A stretch of 64,000 bases of DNA from positions 1 to 64,000 of the forward strand of contig NZ_BHVV01000002.1 of NCBI RefSeq assembly GCF_003865015.1, read 5' to 3'. This DNA comes from Sulfurisoma sediminicola. Its GTDB lineage: Bacteria; Pseudomonadota; Gammaproteobacteria; Burkholderiales; Rhodocyclaceae. Made by a program: the position numbers and the translations under genes. This document shows positions 41,067 through 50,038 of this stretch, piece by piece. Each line of letters begins with the position of its first letter. Position 1 is the first letter of the stretch. The notes beneath the pieces are model-generated. The model had not been told where the DNA came from and ran no database searches. It saw only the letters and a list, made by a program, of their open reading frames with translations.

Positions 41067-41534
41067 CTAGCGTTCAGAGATGTACACATAGAGCTTGGCC
41101 AGCTGCATCTTCAAGCGCTCGGAGGCGCGCACGTAGTCGCCGTGGTCGAGCATGCGCAGCGCATCGTCCTTCCTGCCCTGCTGGGCCGTGGTCAGGACGT
41201 GGCCGGCGCAGGTATGGAAGTGCGCATGCATCGCCTTCATGTCGTCGAAGGTCTGGATCGCGCCGTACGACTCGCCGCCGGGACCGTGGAGCCACTGGCC
41301 GAGCGGGCACTTGTCGTCGCACGAAACCACCTCGACCTTGAGATCCTCGTCGCTGGTGCCGTTGATGTAGTTTTCCAGCCGCGTCTTCCACTTCATGTGG
41401 GCATCGATCGCCGTCATGAAATTGAGGCCGCCCGCTTCCCCGGCATGCCGATCGGCCGGCGGCGATGGCGCCATGTCGGCAGCGGCGCCTTCGGCACCCC
41501 CCGCCAGATTCCTGAACCAGTCCATCAGCCCCAT
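41067..41534 (-). CDS. Free-standing CZB (chemoreceptor zinc-binding) domain protein
   Basis: 155 residues, soluble. A variable N-terminus (~1-38) precedes a CZB domain with the zinc motif set: His in IDAHMKWKTRL, Cys in DDKCPLGQWLHG, and a His pair in MHAHFHTCAG. CZB domains sense zinc or hypochlorous acid at the ends of chemoreceptors and diguanylate cyclases. Here there is no methyl-accepting, GGDEF or other output domain. It is placed between rng and maf, 18 bp after maf. A second ATG at 41525 is an alternative start. Confidence 0.88.
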   Translation of the reverse strand: MGLMDWFRNLAGGAEGAAADMAPSPPADRHAGEAGGLNFMTAIDAHMKWKTRLENYINGTSDEDLKVEVVSCDDKCPLGQWLHGPGGESYGAIQTFDDMKAMHAHFHTCAGHVLTTAQQGRKDDALRMLDHGDYVRASERLKMQLAKLYVYISER

Positions 41535-41552
41535 GTCGCTTCTTCTCCCGCG

Positions 41553-42170
41553 TCAAACCGGATAGCCGAAAGATCGCAGCAGCAAGGCAGCTTCGCACAA
41601 GGGCAGGCCGACGATGCCGGAGTGCGAGCCTCGAATCTCCTCGATGAATATCGCCGCGCGACCCTGGATGCCGTAGGCCCCGGCCTTGTCCATCGGCTCG
41701 CCGCTGAGGACGTAGCGGCGGATCTCGTCGTCGTCGAGCGGGCGGAAGCGCACTTCGCTGACGCTGGTGCGTTCCTCGACGCGCTCGCCATGGGCGACGG
41801 CGATGCTGGTGAGCACGCGGTGCGTGCGCCCGGACAGGCGGGCGAGGATGGCCATGGCGTCCTGCTCGTCCTTCGGCTTGCCGATGATCTCGCCGTCGAC
41901 GTCCAGCGTGGTATCGGCCGCCAGCACCGGGCGCGGCGCCAGGCGGCGTATGCCGATCAGCCGCGCGCCATGCGTCGCCTTGGCGATGGCGACGCGGCGA
42001 ACGTAGTCGTCGGGCGTTTCGGCGGGGCGGCTGTTCTCGTTGGTCTCCGGGTCCTCGCGCGTGCCGGCGCGAAACAGCATGAGGTCGAAATGCACGCCGA
42101 TCTGCGCCAGCAGCTCGCGACGGCGCGGGCTCTTCGAGGCCAGATAGATTCTCGGTTCGAGGTGCGTCAT
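41553..42170 (-). CDS. maf: Maf-family nucleotide pyrophosphatase
   Basis: 205 residues. Hydrolyses dTTP/UTP or related non-canonical NTPs. Motifs are [28 protein letters not shown] and [13 protein letters not shown]. Overlaps rlmH by 4 bp. The dTTP/UTPase (YhdE-type) subclass is likely but not proven. Confidence 0.95.
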   Translation of the reverse strand: MTHLEPRIYLASKSPRRRELLAQIGVHFDLMLFRAGTREDPETNENSRPAETPDDYVRRVAIAKATHGARLIGIRRLAPRPVLAADTTLDVDGEIIGKPKDEQDAMAILARLSGRTHRVLTSIAVAHGERVEERTSVSEVRFRPLDDDEIRRYVLSGEPMDKAGAYGIQGRAAIFIEEIRGSHSGIVGLPLCEAALLLRSFGYPV

Positions 42171-42637
42171 TCTCTGTGGTAGGGGTGACCCTTGAGCACG
42201 CTGGCCGCGCGATAGAGCGCCTCGGCGAGGATAATGCGCACCAGCGCATGCGGCAGCGTCAGGCTGGAAAGCCGAATCATAGCGCGGGCGTCGCCTTTCA
42301 GGCCGGGATCGAGGCCGTCGGGACCGCCGATGACGAAGGCGACGTCCTCGCCCGCGCCCGACCACTGGGCAAGGCTGTCGGCCAGCACCTGGGTGCTCAG
42401 GTCGCGGCCGCGTTCGTCGAGGGCGACGAGGTGGCAGTGGCTGGGCAGCGCGGCACGCAGGCGCGTCGCCTCGGCCGCCATCATGGCCGCAGCCGTCTTG
42501 CCCATGGTGCGCGGTTCGGCCTTGATCTCGCGCAGCTCGAGCAGCCATTCGCGCGGCATGCGCCGGGCGTAGTCGTCGAAGCCCGCCTCGACCCAGGCCG
42601 GCATGCGGGTGCCGACGGCGGCGACGATCAGCTTCAG
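42167..42637 (-). CDS. rlmH: 23S rRNA pseudouridine-1915 N3-methyltransferase, apparent CTG start
   Basis: 156 residues, the usual RlmH length. SPOUT methyltransferase that modifies helix 69 of 23S rRNA. Motifs include [30 protein letters not shown] and [19 protein letters not shown]. The conserved N-terminus (M)KLIVAAVGT is encoded directly after the rsfS stop, where the only possible initiator is CTG at 42635-42637. This makes a CTGA overlap with the rsfS TGA. The next in-frame ATG (Met12) would delete the first beta-strand of the fold. Confidence 0.93.
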   Translation of the reverse strand: MKLIVAAVGTRMPAWVEAGFDDYARRMPREWLLELREIKAEPRTMGKTAAAMMAAEATRLRAALPSHCHLVALDERGRDLSTQVLADSLAQWSGAGEDVAFVIGGPDGLDPGLKGDARAMIRLSSLTLPHALVRIILAEALYRAASVLKGHPYHRE

Positions 42638-43101
42638 CTGGTCTTCCCCGGCGTGCCGCGGCGGCGCGGAGCGGCTGCCGCAGGTTCTTTGGGCGTCGCG
42701 GCGGCAGCCGCTGTCGCGCGGCGCGAGGCCTTGGCGGGCTTCGGCGGAGCGGCGGCGGCACCGTCCTTCGCGCGTTTGGGCGCCGCCTGCCACAACTCCT
42801 CGAGGTTGTAGTAGGCGCGTACCGCCGGCAACATCACATGGACGACGACGTCGCCGAGGTCGATCAGCACCCATTCGCCGCTCTCCTCGCCCTCCGTGCC
42901 ATAGACTTCGCCGCCGGCCTCCTTGACCTTGTCGTGCACGCTGCGGACGAGCGCCCGCGTCTGCCGGTTGGAATTGCCGGTGGCGACGATGATGCGATCG
43001 AACAGCGCCGTCAGCTTCCGGGTGTCGATGACCTCGATGTCCTCGGCCTTGATGTCCTCGAGGGCGGCGACGGCGATTTTCTGCAGCTTGCGGATGTCCA
43101 T
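42634..43101 (-). CDS. rsfS: Ribosome silencing factor RsfS
   Basis: 155 residues. Binds uL14 and blocks subunit joining when nutrients are low. The core (1-~108, [36 protein letters not shown]) is followed by an unusual ~47-residue Ala/Pro/Lys/Arg-rich tail. E. coli RsfS is 105 residues. Overlaps rlmH by 4 bp. Confidence 0.95.
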   Translation of the reverse strand: MDIRKLQKIAVAALEDIKAEDIEVIDTRKLTALFDRIIVATGNSNRQTRALVRSVHDKVKEAGGEVYGTEGEESGEWVLIDLGDVVVHVMLPAVRAYYNLEELWQAAPKRAKDGAAAAPPKPAKASRRATAAAAATPKEPAAAAPRRRGTPGKTS

Positions 43102-43233
43102 CTCAAGCCTCCGCCGGGCCGCCCCAAGGAGGCGACAGCGTGATTACCGGAAGTTCTTGCGTCCTCGGGCGCAAGAACTGAACCGAAGGCACCCCCTTCG
43201 GCGGGAAGGGGGGTGGGGGTAGGGGGTCATAGC
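43102..43233. repeat. Hairpin-rich spacer between nadD and rsfS
   Basis: Contains a perfect 10-bp inverted repeat AGTTCTTGCG (43152-43161) and CGCAAGAACT (43170-43179) with an 8-nt loop, followed by C- and G-rich runs (43190-43222). It interrupts an otherwise tightly packed operon, and the nadD stop is at its end. May be a terminator/attenuator or an inserted intergenic repeat. Confidence 0.5.
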
Positions 43234-43875
43234 TTAGGTTCCGTAGAGATGATGGGTGCGAATGTAATCGAGAATGCCCGGCGGCAGCCAGTCGCCGGGG
43301 TCGCGGCCAGCTTTGATCATGGTCCGGGCTTCGGTGGCGGAAACGGTGCCGGCGACGAGGGTGAAGGGCATGATGGCGCCTGCCGCTGCGGCGAGGCTGC
43401 CGTGCTGCCGCTGCAGGAACTCGGCGGCCAGTTCCGGCGCCATGACGGCCGCATCGAGCACATAGCCGGGGCGGGTGGCGACGGCGAGGTGGGCGAGGCT
43501 GAAGATTTCGCGCCAGCGGTGCCAGGAAGGGAGGCCGAGGAAGGCGTCGGCGCCGGCCAGCAGGACCAACGGCTTCGTCGCGCCGAAGCGCTCGCGCAGG
43601 CGCAGCAGCGTCGGCACGGTGTAGCTCGGCGCGTCGCTGCGGGCTTCGCTGGCATCGAGTTCGAAGCCTGGTCGATTGGCGATGGCGATCTCGACCATGG
43701 CCAGGCGGTCGCTGGCAGTGGCCCGCGGCGCGTCGCGGTGGCGCGGCTGTCCGGCTGGAATCCAGAGCACGCGGTCGAGCGCGAACCGCTGCCGGGCCGT
43801 CTCGGCGAGGGCGAGGTGGGCGCTGTGCACCGGGTCGAACGTGCCGCCGAGGATGCCGATGGCCGTTTCAGGCAT
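43234..43875 (-). CDS. nadD: Nicotinate-nucleotide adenylyltransferase
   Basis: 213 residues. Makes deamido-NAD from NaMN and ATP. HxGH-type nucleotidyl transfer motif ILGGTFDPVHSAHLALAE at the N-terminus and TVSATEARTMI (ISxTxxR-like) near the C-terminus. Neighbour of rsfS in many proteobacteria. Overlaps the upstream membrane-protein gene by 8 bp. Confidence 0.96.
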   Translation of the reverse strand: MPETAIGILGGTFDPVHSAHLALAETARQRFALDRVLWIPAGQPRHRDAPRATASDRLAMVEIAIANRPGFELDASEARSDAPSYTVPTLLRLRERFGATKPLVLLAGADAFLGLPSWHRWREIFSLAHLAVATRPGYVLDAAVMAPELAAEFLQRQHGSLAAAAGAIMPFTLVAGTVSATEARTMIKAGRDPGDWLPPGILDYIRTHHLYGT

Positions 43876-44680
43876 CGGGCGGGGATTGCGGGACGTCCGC
43901 CGGCTGGTCCGACGGCGGCGCTTCGCCGGCGGGCGTCAGAGCGTTCTGGAAGACGTCGCGGTAGGAGAGGTAGACGCTGGCCATCAGCACCGGCGCCATG
44001 ACGAAAACCAGCACCATGCGCAGCGCGACCGAGAGGATGTTGAGCAGGACCGGCGAGATGAGGCCGGCGAGGAGCAGGATGAGGCCGGGGATCGCGATCC
44101 CGAGCGTGGCGACGGCGAGGCCATAGACGGCAAAGGCCCGCCAGTTGCGGATGCTGGCGATGAAGCTGAAGAACACCGATTTCAACGCCGGCACGCCGTC
44201 CCAGGCGACCAGCAGCGGCGCGAACCAGAAGGCCATCAGTACGGGGGCGGCGACGACCAGCAGCCGGCCAAGCATGGCGAGCATCGCCCCGGGGTCGGCG
44301 TCCTCGAGCTTGCCCAGATTTTGCGGTCCGCCCTCGATCAGCATGCTGATGGCGAGGATGGCGATCGAGCCGAGGACATGGAGGCCGCCAAGGCGCAGCA
44401 GGCCGATGTGGTTGGCGGCCAGGCCGTGCAGCAGGGTGATCTTGTTGACGGGCCGGCCCTGTTCCAGTGCGCGGACGCCGTTGGCGACGATGGCAGTGAG
44501 CGCCGGCAGCACCAGCGGTAGCAGGAATGGGCCGATCAGCGGCAGCAGGTTGAGGAAGAGAACGACGAAGAGGTAGGCGAAGGTCAGCGCCGTCAGCAGC
44601 GGCGGGCTGCGGCGGAACAGCTGCAGCCCGGCGAGGAGCCAGGCGACGCCGTGACGTGCGGGGAGCTGCCGTGCCTGCAT
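43868..44680 (-). CDS. BPSS1780-family membrane protein
   Basis: 270 residues with about six membrane helices. The opening MQARQLPARHGVAWLLAG and the internal GPFLLPLVLPALTAIVANG and MAFWFAPLLVAWDG match the betaproteobacterial BPSS1780 family, whose function is unknown. A Pro-rich acidic cytoplasmic tail ends the protein. Confidence 0.85.
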   Translation of the reverse strand: MQARQLPARHGVAWLLAGLQLFRRSPPLLTALTFAYLFVVLFLNLLPLIGPFLLPLVLPALTAIVANGVRALEQGRPVNKITLLHGLAANHIGLLRLGGLHVLGSIAILAISMLIEGGPQNLGKLEDADPGAMLAMLGRLLVVAAPVLMAFWFAPLLVAWDGVPALKSVFFSFIASIRNWRAFAVYGLAVATLGIAIPGLILLLAGLISPVLLNILSVALRMVLVFVMAPVLMASVYLSYRDVFQNALTPAGEAPPSDQPADVPQSPPDA

Positions 44681-44701
44681 GGATTAACCAGCGAGCCGCA
44701 T

Positions 44702-45121
44702 TTATTGCGGCAGGGGCTTGCCGTCATTGAGCGCGAGCCAGCCCTTGACGATGCGGTAGATCACCCAGACGGTGGTGGCGACCAAAACCAGCCAGCCGAC
44801 CAGGATGATCAGGGTGACGACGCCGATGAAGCCGCCGAGCAGCGCGAACCAGAAGGTGCGGATCTGCCAGCGGAAATGCGATTCGAGCCAGGTGCCCCTG
44901 GCGTCGTCGCGCTTGACGTAGGCCAGCACGATGGCGACGATCGAGGGGATGCCGCCGAGGAAGAATGCCAGTGCCTGCAAGGCATAGCCGGCCAGCGCGA
45001 CGTTCTTCAGCTTGCGCAGCGACTCTTCGTCCCCCAAGAGGACTTCCTTTATGTCCACGGCAGCGCCGGGGGCGGCATTCCTTGCGGACGGGGCGTCGGG
45101 CGGCGGGACTGCGGCGTTCAC
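44702..45121 (-). CDS. Small DUF4870-like membrane protein
   Basis: 139 residues. Pro/Ala-rich N-terminus, then about three membrane helices with a conserved-looking loop (YVKRDDARGTWLESHFRWQ). The HFRWQIRTFW pattern is typical of small DUF4870-type membrane proteins. No known function. It sits 7 bp after the DUF2782 gene and 21 bp before the BPSS1780 gene. Confidence 0.75.
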   Translation of the reverse strand: MNAAVPPPDAPSARNAAPGAAVDIKEVLLGDEESLRKLKNVALAGYALQALAFFLGGIPSIVAIVLAYVKRDDARGTWLESHFRWQIRTFWFALLGGFIGVVTLIILVGWLVLVATTVWVIYRIVKGWLALNDGKPLPQ

Positions 45122-45128
45122 GAACCGC

Positions 45129-45470
45129 TCAGAAGGTGCCGATGACCCACATCGGCACGCGGACGCCGGACTCGAAGGAGTCGCGCCGCGACATGGTGCC
45201 GTCGCCCTGCTCGTCGATGAGGTAGTAGGGCACGCCGTGCGGCGGCGTCACCTTGAGCATGTAGAGCTTGCCGTTGAGGCGGAACTCCTCGACCCTGTCC
45301 TCGCCGCGCTTGATGATGGTGACCTGAGGCTCGAGCGCCTGGTCGACCATGCCCGGCGGCGGCGGCGCCTCGGGCAGCGGCTGCAGGTCGGCGGGGCGGT
45401 TCTGCGCCGGTGCGGCGAAGGCGGCGGACAGCAGCAGGACGGGAAGCAGGTGGCGGAGCGGGCGGCGCAT
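45129..45470 (-). CDS. DUF2782 exported protein
   Basis: 113 residues. Signal peptide (ends AAPAQNR), Pro-rich linker and a compact domain (VTIIKRGEDRVEEFRLNGKL, YMLKVTPPHGVPYYLID) as in DUF2782. In gammaproteobacteria such genes often lie next to polA; here polA is two genes away. Function unknown. Confidence 0.88.
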   Translation of the reverse strand: MRRPLRHLLPVLLLSAAFAAPAQNRPADLQPLPEAPPPPGMVDQALEPQVTIIKRGEDRVEEFRLNGKLYMLKVTPPHGVPYYLIDEQGDGTMSRRDSFESGVRVPMWVIGTF

Positions 45471-45517
45471 GGCGGGATTCCTCGGAGGACGCGTCGATTC
45501 TATCAAAGGCAGGGAGG

Positions 45518-46246
45518 TTAGAGATTCAGGAGCAGCTCGTGCTCCACCGGCAGGCGGTCGAAGCCGCGCGTCTGGTAGTGCTGGAAGATCGCGGCCACCA
45601 CGTCCTCCGGCGTGTCGATCACCTGCAGCAGGCCCATGTCCGCTGGGCTGATCATGCCCTCGCCGACCAGGCGGTCGCGGAACCAGTCGAGCAGGCCGCC
45701 CCAGAACGCGCTGCCGACGAGGATCAGCGGGATCTTCGGCGTCTTGTTGGTCTGGATCAGCGTCAGCGCCTCGAGCAGCTCGTCGACGGTGCCGAAGCCG
45801 CCGGGCATCACCACGTAGGCCGAAGCGATCTTGACGAACATGTACTTGCGGGCGAAGAAATGGCGGAAGGACTGCGAAATGTCCTGGTAGGGGTTGGCCT
45901 GCTGTTCGTGCGGCAGCTGGATGTTGAGGCCGATGGAAACGCCCTTGCCGTGATAGGCGCCCTTGTTGGCCGCCTCCATCACGCCGGGGCCGCCGCCGGA
46001 GACCACCGAGAAGCCGGCGTCGGACAGCAGCCGCGAGATCTTCTCGGTGAGCCGATAGGTTTCCGAATCGGGCGCGATGCGCGCGCTGCCGAAGATCGAT
46101 ACCGCCGGCCGCACCGAGGACAGGCGTTCGGTCGCCTCGACGAACTCTGACATAATGCCGAAGATGCGCCACGCCTCGCGGGCCGTGGTCGAAGGCTGCG
46201 CCAGCCAGGGATCGGCGACGTTCGGCAGCTTGTCCTTAGCGCTCAT
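45518..46246 (-). CDS. LOG-family protein (Rossmann-fold nucleotide 5'-monophosphate phosphoribohydrolase type)
   Basis: 242 residues. The family hallmark PGGFGTVDEL is present, with GGGPGVMEAANKGA earlier. LOG-family enzymes release the base from nucleotide monophosphates; the TIGR00730 group includes cytokinin-activating and PpnN-like members. This longer form may be a pyrimidine/purine nucleosidase. Divergent from polA with 17 bp between starts. Confidence 0.9.
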   Translation of the reverse strand: MSAKDKLPNVADPWLAQPSTTAREAWRIFGIMSEFVEATERLSSVRPAVSIFGSARIAPDSETYRLTEKISRLLSDAGFSVVSGGGPGVMEAANKGAYHGKGVSIGLNIQLPHEQQANPYQDISQSFRHFFARKYMFVKIASAYVVMPGGFGTVDELLEALTLIQTNKTPKIPLILVGSAFWGGLLDWFRDRLVGEGMISPADMGLLQVIDTPEDVVAAIFQHYQTRGFDRLPVEHELLLNL

Positions 46247-46263
46247 TTCTATCCTCGTTCCTG

Positions 46264-48984
46264 ATGGCCACACTGCTGCTCGTCGACGGCTCCAGCTACC
46301 TCTATCGCGCCTTCCACGCCTTGCCCGACCTGAGGAGCCCAAGCAACGCGCCCACCGGCGCGGTCTATGGCGTGATCTCGATGCTGCGCCGCCTCGAATC
46401 CGACTATAAATCAGATTACCGCGCGGTGGTGTTCGACGCCAAGGGCAGGACCTTCCGCGACGACTGGTACCCCGAATACAAGGCCCACCGGCCGCCGATG
46501 CCCGACGACCTCGTCGCCCAGATCGAGCCGCTGCACGCCTGCGTCGAGGCGCTGGGCTGGCCGCTGCTGATGATCGATGGGGTGGAAGCCGACGACGTCA
46601 TCGGCACGCTGGCGCGGGCTGCTGCCGCCGCCGGCATCGAGACGGTGATCTCGACCGGCGACAAGGACCTGACGCAGCTCGTCGACGACCACGTGCGGCT
46701 GGTGAACACCATGAGCAACGAGACGCTCGACGCGGCCGCGGTCCTGGAAAAATTCGGCGTGCCGCCGGAACGCATCGTCGATTACCTCGCGCTGGTCGGC
46801 GACGCCGTGGACGGCGTGCCGGGGGTCGAGAAGGTCGGGCCCAAGACGGCCGTGAAGTGGCTGAACGCGTACGGTTCGCTCGACGGCGTCGTCGCCAATG
46901 CCGACAGGATAGGCGGCAAGGTCGGCGAGAACCTGAGGAAGCACCTCGACTTCCTGCCGCTGGGCAGGAAGCTCGTCACCGTCGCCTGCGACGTCGCGCT
47001 GCCCCTGGCGGTGACCGATCTCGCGCCACGGCCGCACGCGCGTGAACGCCTGGCCGAGCTGTTCGCGCAGCTGGGCTTTCGCACCTGGCTGCGCGAGGTC
47101 GAGGGCGGAGCCGCCGCAGCCGATGCCGCTGGTCCGGCCACCGCGGTGCTGGAGCAGACCTCCTCGGCCGCGCCCGACCGCAGCGGCTACGAAGCCATCC
47201 TGACGCCGGCGCAGCTCGATGCCTGGCTGGCGAAGATCGGCCAGGCGCAACTGACGTCGCTCGACACCGAGACCACCGACCTCGACCCGATGCAGGCGCG
47301 GCTGGTCGGCATCTCGTTCTGCATCGCGCCGGGCGAGGCGGCCTACCTGCCGCTCGGCCATGTCTATGCCGGTGCGCCCGACCAATTGCCGCTGCACGAT
47401 ACGCTGGCGCAGCTCAAGCCCTGGCTCGAGTCGCCGCAGCACAGGAAGGTCGGCCAGCACCTCAAGTACGACCGCCACGTCCTCAGCAACCACGGCATCG
47501 AACTGCGCGGCATTGTCGACGACACCCTGCTCGAGTCCTACGTGCTGGAATCGGACAAGTCGCACGACCTCGGTGCGCTGGCCATGCGCCACTGCGGGCT
47601 GGAGACCATCAGCTACGACGAAGTCACCGGCAAGGGCGCGTCGCGCATCTCCTTCGCCCAGGTCGCTCTCGAGCAGGCCGCCGAATACGCGGCCGAGGAT
47701 GCCGACGTCACCCTGCGCGTGCATGAGGCGCTGGCGCCGCGGTTGGCGGCCGAAGAGAAGCTCGAACGCCTCTACCGCGACATCGAGCTGCCGGTGGCCG
47801 AGGTGCTCTACCGCATGGAACGTACCGGCATGCTGATCGACGGCGCCTCGCTGACGCGGCAGAGCGATGAGCTCGGCCGCCGCATGCTCGAGCTCGAGGC
47901 GCGCGCGCATGAAGCGGCGGGCCAGCCCTTCAACCTCAACTCGCCCAAGCAGCTCGGCGAGATCCTGTTCGAGCGCCAGGGCCTGCCGGTGATCAAGCGC
48001 ACGCCGACCAAGGCGCCCTCGACCGACGAGGAGGTGCTGGAGCAGCTCGCCCTCGACTACCCGCTGCCGCGGCTGATCCTCGACTACCGCAGCGTCGCCA
48101 AGCTCAAGAACACCTACACCGACAAACTGCCGAAGATGGTCAATGCCGCCACCGGCCGCGTCCATACCAGCTTCTCGCAAGCGGTCGCCGTCACCGGCCG
48201 CCTCGCATCGTCCGAGCCCAACCTGCAGAACATCCCCGTGCGCACCGCCGAGGGCCGCCGAATCCGCTCGGCCTTCATCGCCCCGTCCGGTTGCCGTATC
48301 GCCAGCGCGGACTATTCGCAGATCGAGCTGAGGATCATGGCGCATCTGTCCAACGACGCGCGCCTGCTCGAGGCCTTCGCCCGCGGCGAGGACGTGCATC
48401 GCGCCACCGCCGCCGAGATCTTCGGCGTGACGCCGCTCGAGGTCGGCCCCGACCAGCGCCGCGCCGCCAAGGTCATCAACTTCGGCCTGATCTACGGCAT
48501 GTCCGCCTTCGGCCTCGCCCGTGAGCTCGGGCTGGAGCGCGCCGCCGCCGCGTCCTACATGGAGCGCTACTTCGCGCGCTATCCCGGCGTGGCCAGGTAC
48601 ATGGAGGAGACGCGCCAGCTGGCCAAGGAAAAGGGTTACGTCGAGACCGTCTTCGGCCGCCGCCTGTGGCTGCCCGAGATCAGATCGAGCAACGTCGGCC
48701 GCCGCCAGGGCGCCGAGCGCGCCGCCATCAACGCGCCGATGCAGGGCACCGCCGCCGACCTCATCAAGCTGGCGATGATCGCGGTGCAAGGCTGGCTCGA
48801 CGATGCGCGCATGGAGTCGAAGCTGATCCTGCAGGTGCACGACGAACTGGTGCTCGAAGTGCCCGACGCCGAGATTGCCGCGGTGCGCCACGAGCTGCCG
48901 AGGCTGATGGGCGGCGTGGCGACGCTGGCGGTGCCGCTGCTGGTGGAAATCGGGATCGGTGCTAACTGGGACGAAGCCCATTAA
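46264..48984 (+). CDS. polA: DNA polymerase I
   Basis: 906 residues. Three domains: 5'-3' exonuclease (1-~290, LLLVDGSSYLYRAFHAL, GVEADDVIGTLA), 3'-5' proofreading exonuclease with intact DTETTDLD (~315-490), and family A polymerase (~500-906) with motif A DYSQIELRIMAHL, motif B RRAAKVINFGLIYG and motif C QVHDELVLEV. Its end overlaps the convergent GT9 gene by 23 bp. Confidence 0.98.
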   Translation: MATLLLVDGSSYLYRAFHALPDLRSPSNAPTGAVYGVISMLRRLESDYKSDYRAVVFDAKGRTFRDDWYPEYKAHRPPMPDDLVAQIEPLHACVEALGWPLLMIDGVEADDVIGTLARAAAAAGIETVISTGDKDLTQLVDDHVRLVNTMSNETLDAAAVLEKFGVPPERIVDYLALVGDAVDGVPGVEKVGPKTAVKWLNAYGSLDGVVANADRIGGKVGENLRKHLDFLPLGRKLVTVACDVALPLAVTDLAPRPHARERLAELFAQLGFRTWLREVEGGAAAADAAGPATAVLEQTSSAAPDRSGYEAILTPAQLDAWLAKIGQAQLTSLDTETTDLDPMQARLVGISFCIAPGEAAYLPLGHVYAGAPDQLPLHDTLAQLKPWLESPQHRKVGQHLKYDRHVLSNHGIELRGIVDDTLLESYVLESDKSHDLGALAMRHCGLETISYDEVTGKGASRISFAQVALEQAAEYAAEDADVTLRVHEALAPRLAAEEKLERLYRDIELPVAEVLYRMERTGMLIDGASLTRQSDELGRRMLELEARAHEAAGQPFNLNSPKQLGEILFERQGLPVIKRTPTKAPSTDEEVLEQLALDYPLPRLILDYRSVAKLKNTYTDKLPKMVNAATGRVHTSFSQAVAVTGRLASSEPNLQNIPVRTAEGRRIRSAFIAPSGCRIASADYSQIELRIMAHLSNDARLLEAFARGEDVHRATAAEIFGVTPLEVGPDQRRAAKVINFGLIYGMSAFGLARELGLERAAAASYMERYFARYPGVARYMEETRQLAKEKGYVETVFGRRLWLPEIRSSNVGRRQGAERAAINAPMQGTAADLIKLAMIAVQGWLDDARMESKLILQVHDELVLEVPDAEIAAVRHELPRLMGGVATLAVPLLVEIGIGANWDEAH

Positions 48985-50038
48985 GTAGTCGCAGCGTTGC
49001 CGCGACCAGCGACTGCGGTTCGATGTCGCCGATGGCGAAGGTCGGCGACGCGACGAGTTCATGCCTTACCTGCCACGGGTACCAGTGAGCGAGCTTGAAC
49101 GGAGAGTTCTCGAACAGCCCCACGGTCGGCAGGCGGCAGGCGACGGCGGCGTGCATGGCGCCGCCGTCGGCGCCGACGAAGGTATTGCAGCAGGCCAGTC
49201 CGGCCATCAAATCATCGAGCGCTTTCGTCGGGCAGGGGATCACGCCGAGGTCGCCGCAGGCATCGAGAATGCGCTGCGCCTTGGCGTCGTCGCCCGGATG
49301 GCGCGGATCGTTCTCGGCGCCGGGCGACCAGAACAGCGCGACGGTTGCCGCCGGCAACGCTGCGCGCAGCCCGTGCAGAAAGGCGATCCACTTCTCGGCC
49401 GAAAGCTGTCGCGTCGCCTCGCGTGCGCTGACATGAACGGCGACGACCACCGTCGCGCCAGTGCCGTCCCGAGGGCTACCGCTTCGCATCACTTTTCCAC
49501 GCCATGCCGCCACCTGCGACGGCTCCGGGAACACCCTGAGCGGCCCTGGCGTCGCATCGATGCCGAGCGGGTCGAGCAGCTTCCACACCGCCTCGACTTC
49601 ATGCAGGCGCGCGTTGTCCGGCACCGGCAACGGATCGGTGATGCCGCGCGGGATCGCGCCAGCGGCCGGGACGAAGCCGATCACCCGCGGGATGCCGAGC
49701 AGTCGCACGAAGTTGAGGCCGTGGCGGTCGAAGCCCGAGCGCGCCAGGATGGCGAGGTCGAAGCGCTCGCGCCGCAGCCGGCGGACCAGGCCGACGCGTG
49801 CCAGCAGCGGCGCCAGCGCCGAGCTGCCGGGCGTGCGGTGCTTGAGCTTGGTGTACATGTGCACGGCATCGAGCGCCGGATTGCGCGCGAGCACTTCGGC
49901 GTTGTAGGAATTGACCAGCGCGGCGATGTGCGCGTCGGGCAAGGCCGCGCGCAGCGCGTCGATCAGCGGCGTGGTGCACACGAGGTCGCCGATGTTGTCG
50001 CGGCGCACGACTAGGATCCGGCGCAGCGCGGGGGTCAT
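48962..50038 (-). CDS. GT9 glycosyltransferase (ADP-heptose:LPS heptosyltransferase-like)
   Basis: 358 residues, GT-B fold. N-terminal ILVVRRDNIGDLVCTTPLI and C-terminal FVGADGGAMHAAVACRLPTVGLF are the GT9 acceptor- and donor-side signatures. Adds sugars, normally heptose, to the inner core of LPS on the cytoplasmic face. Last gene of the minus-strand glycan run; its ATG overlaps the ligase gene by 4 bp. Confidence 0.9.
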   Translation of the reverse strand: MTPALRRILVVRRDNIGDLVCTTPLIDALRAALPDAHIAALVNSYNAEVLARNPALDAVHMYTKLKHRTPGSSALAPLLARVGLVRRLRRERFDLAILARSGFDRHGLNFVRLLGIPRVIGFVPAAGAIPRGITDPLPVPDNARLHEVEAVWKLLDPLGIDATPGPLRVFPEPSQVAAWRGKVMRSGSPRDGTGATVVVAVHVSAREATRQLSAEKWIAFLHGLRAALPAATVALFWSPGAENDPRHPGDDAKAQRILDACGDLGVIPCPTKALDDLMAGLACCNTFVGADGGAMHAAVACRLPTVGLFENSPFKLAHWYPWQVRHELVASPTFAIGDIEPQSLVAATLRLLNGLRPS

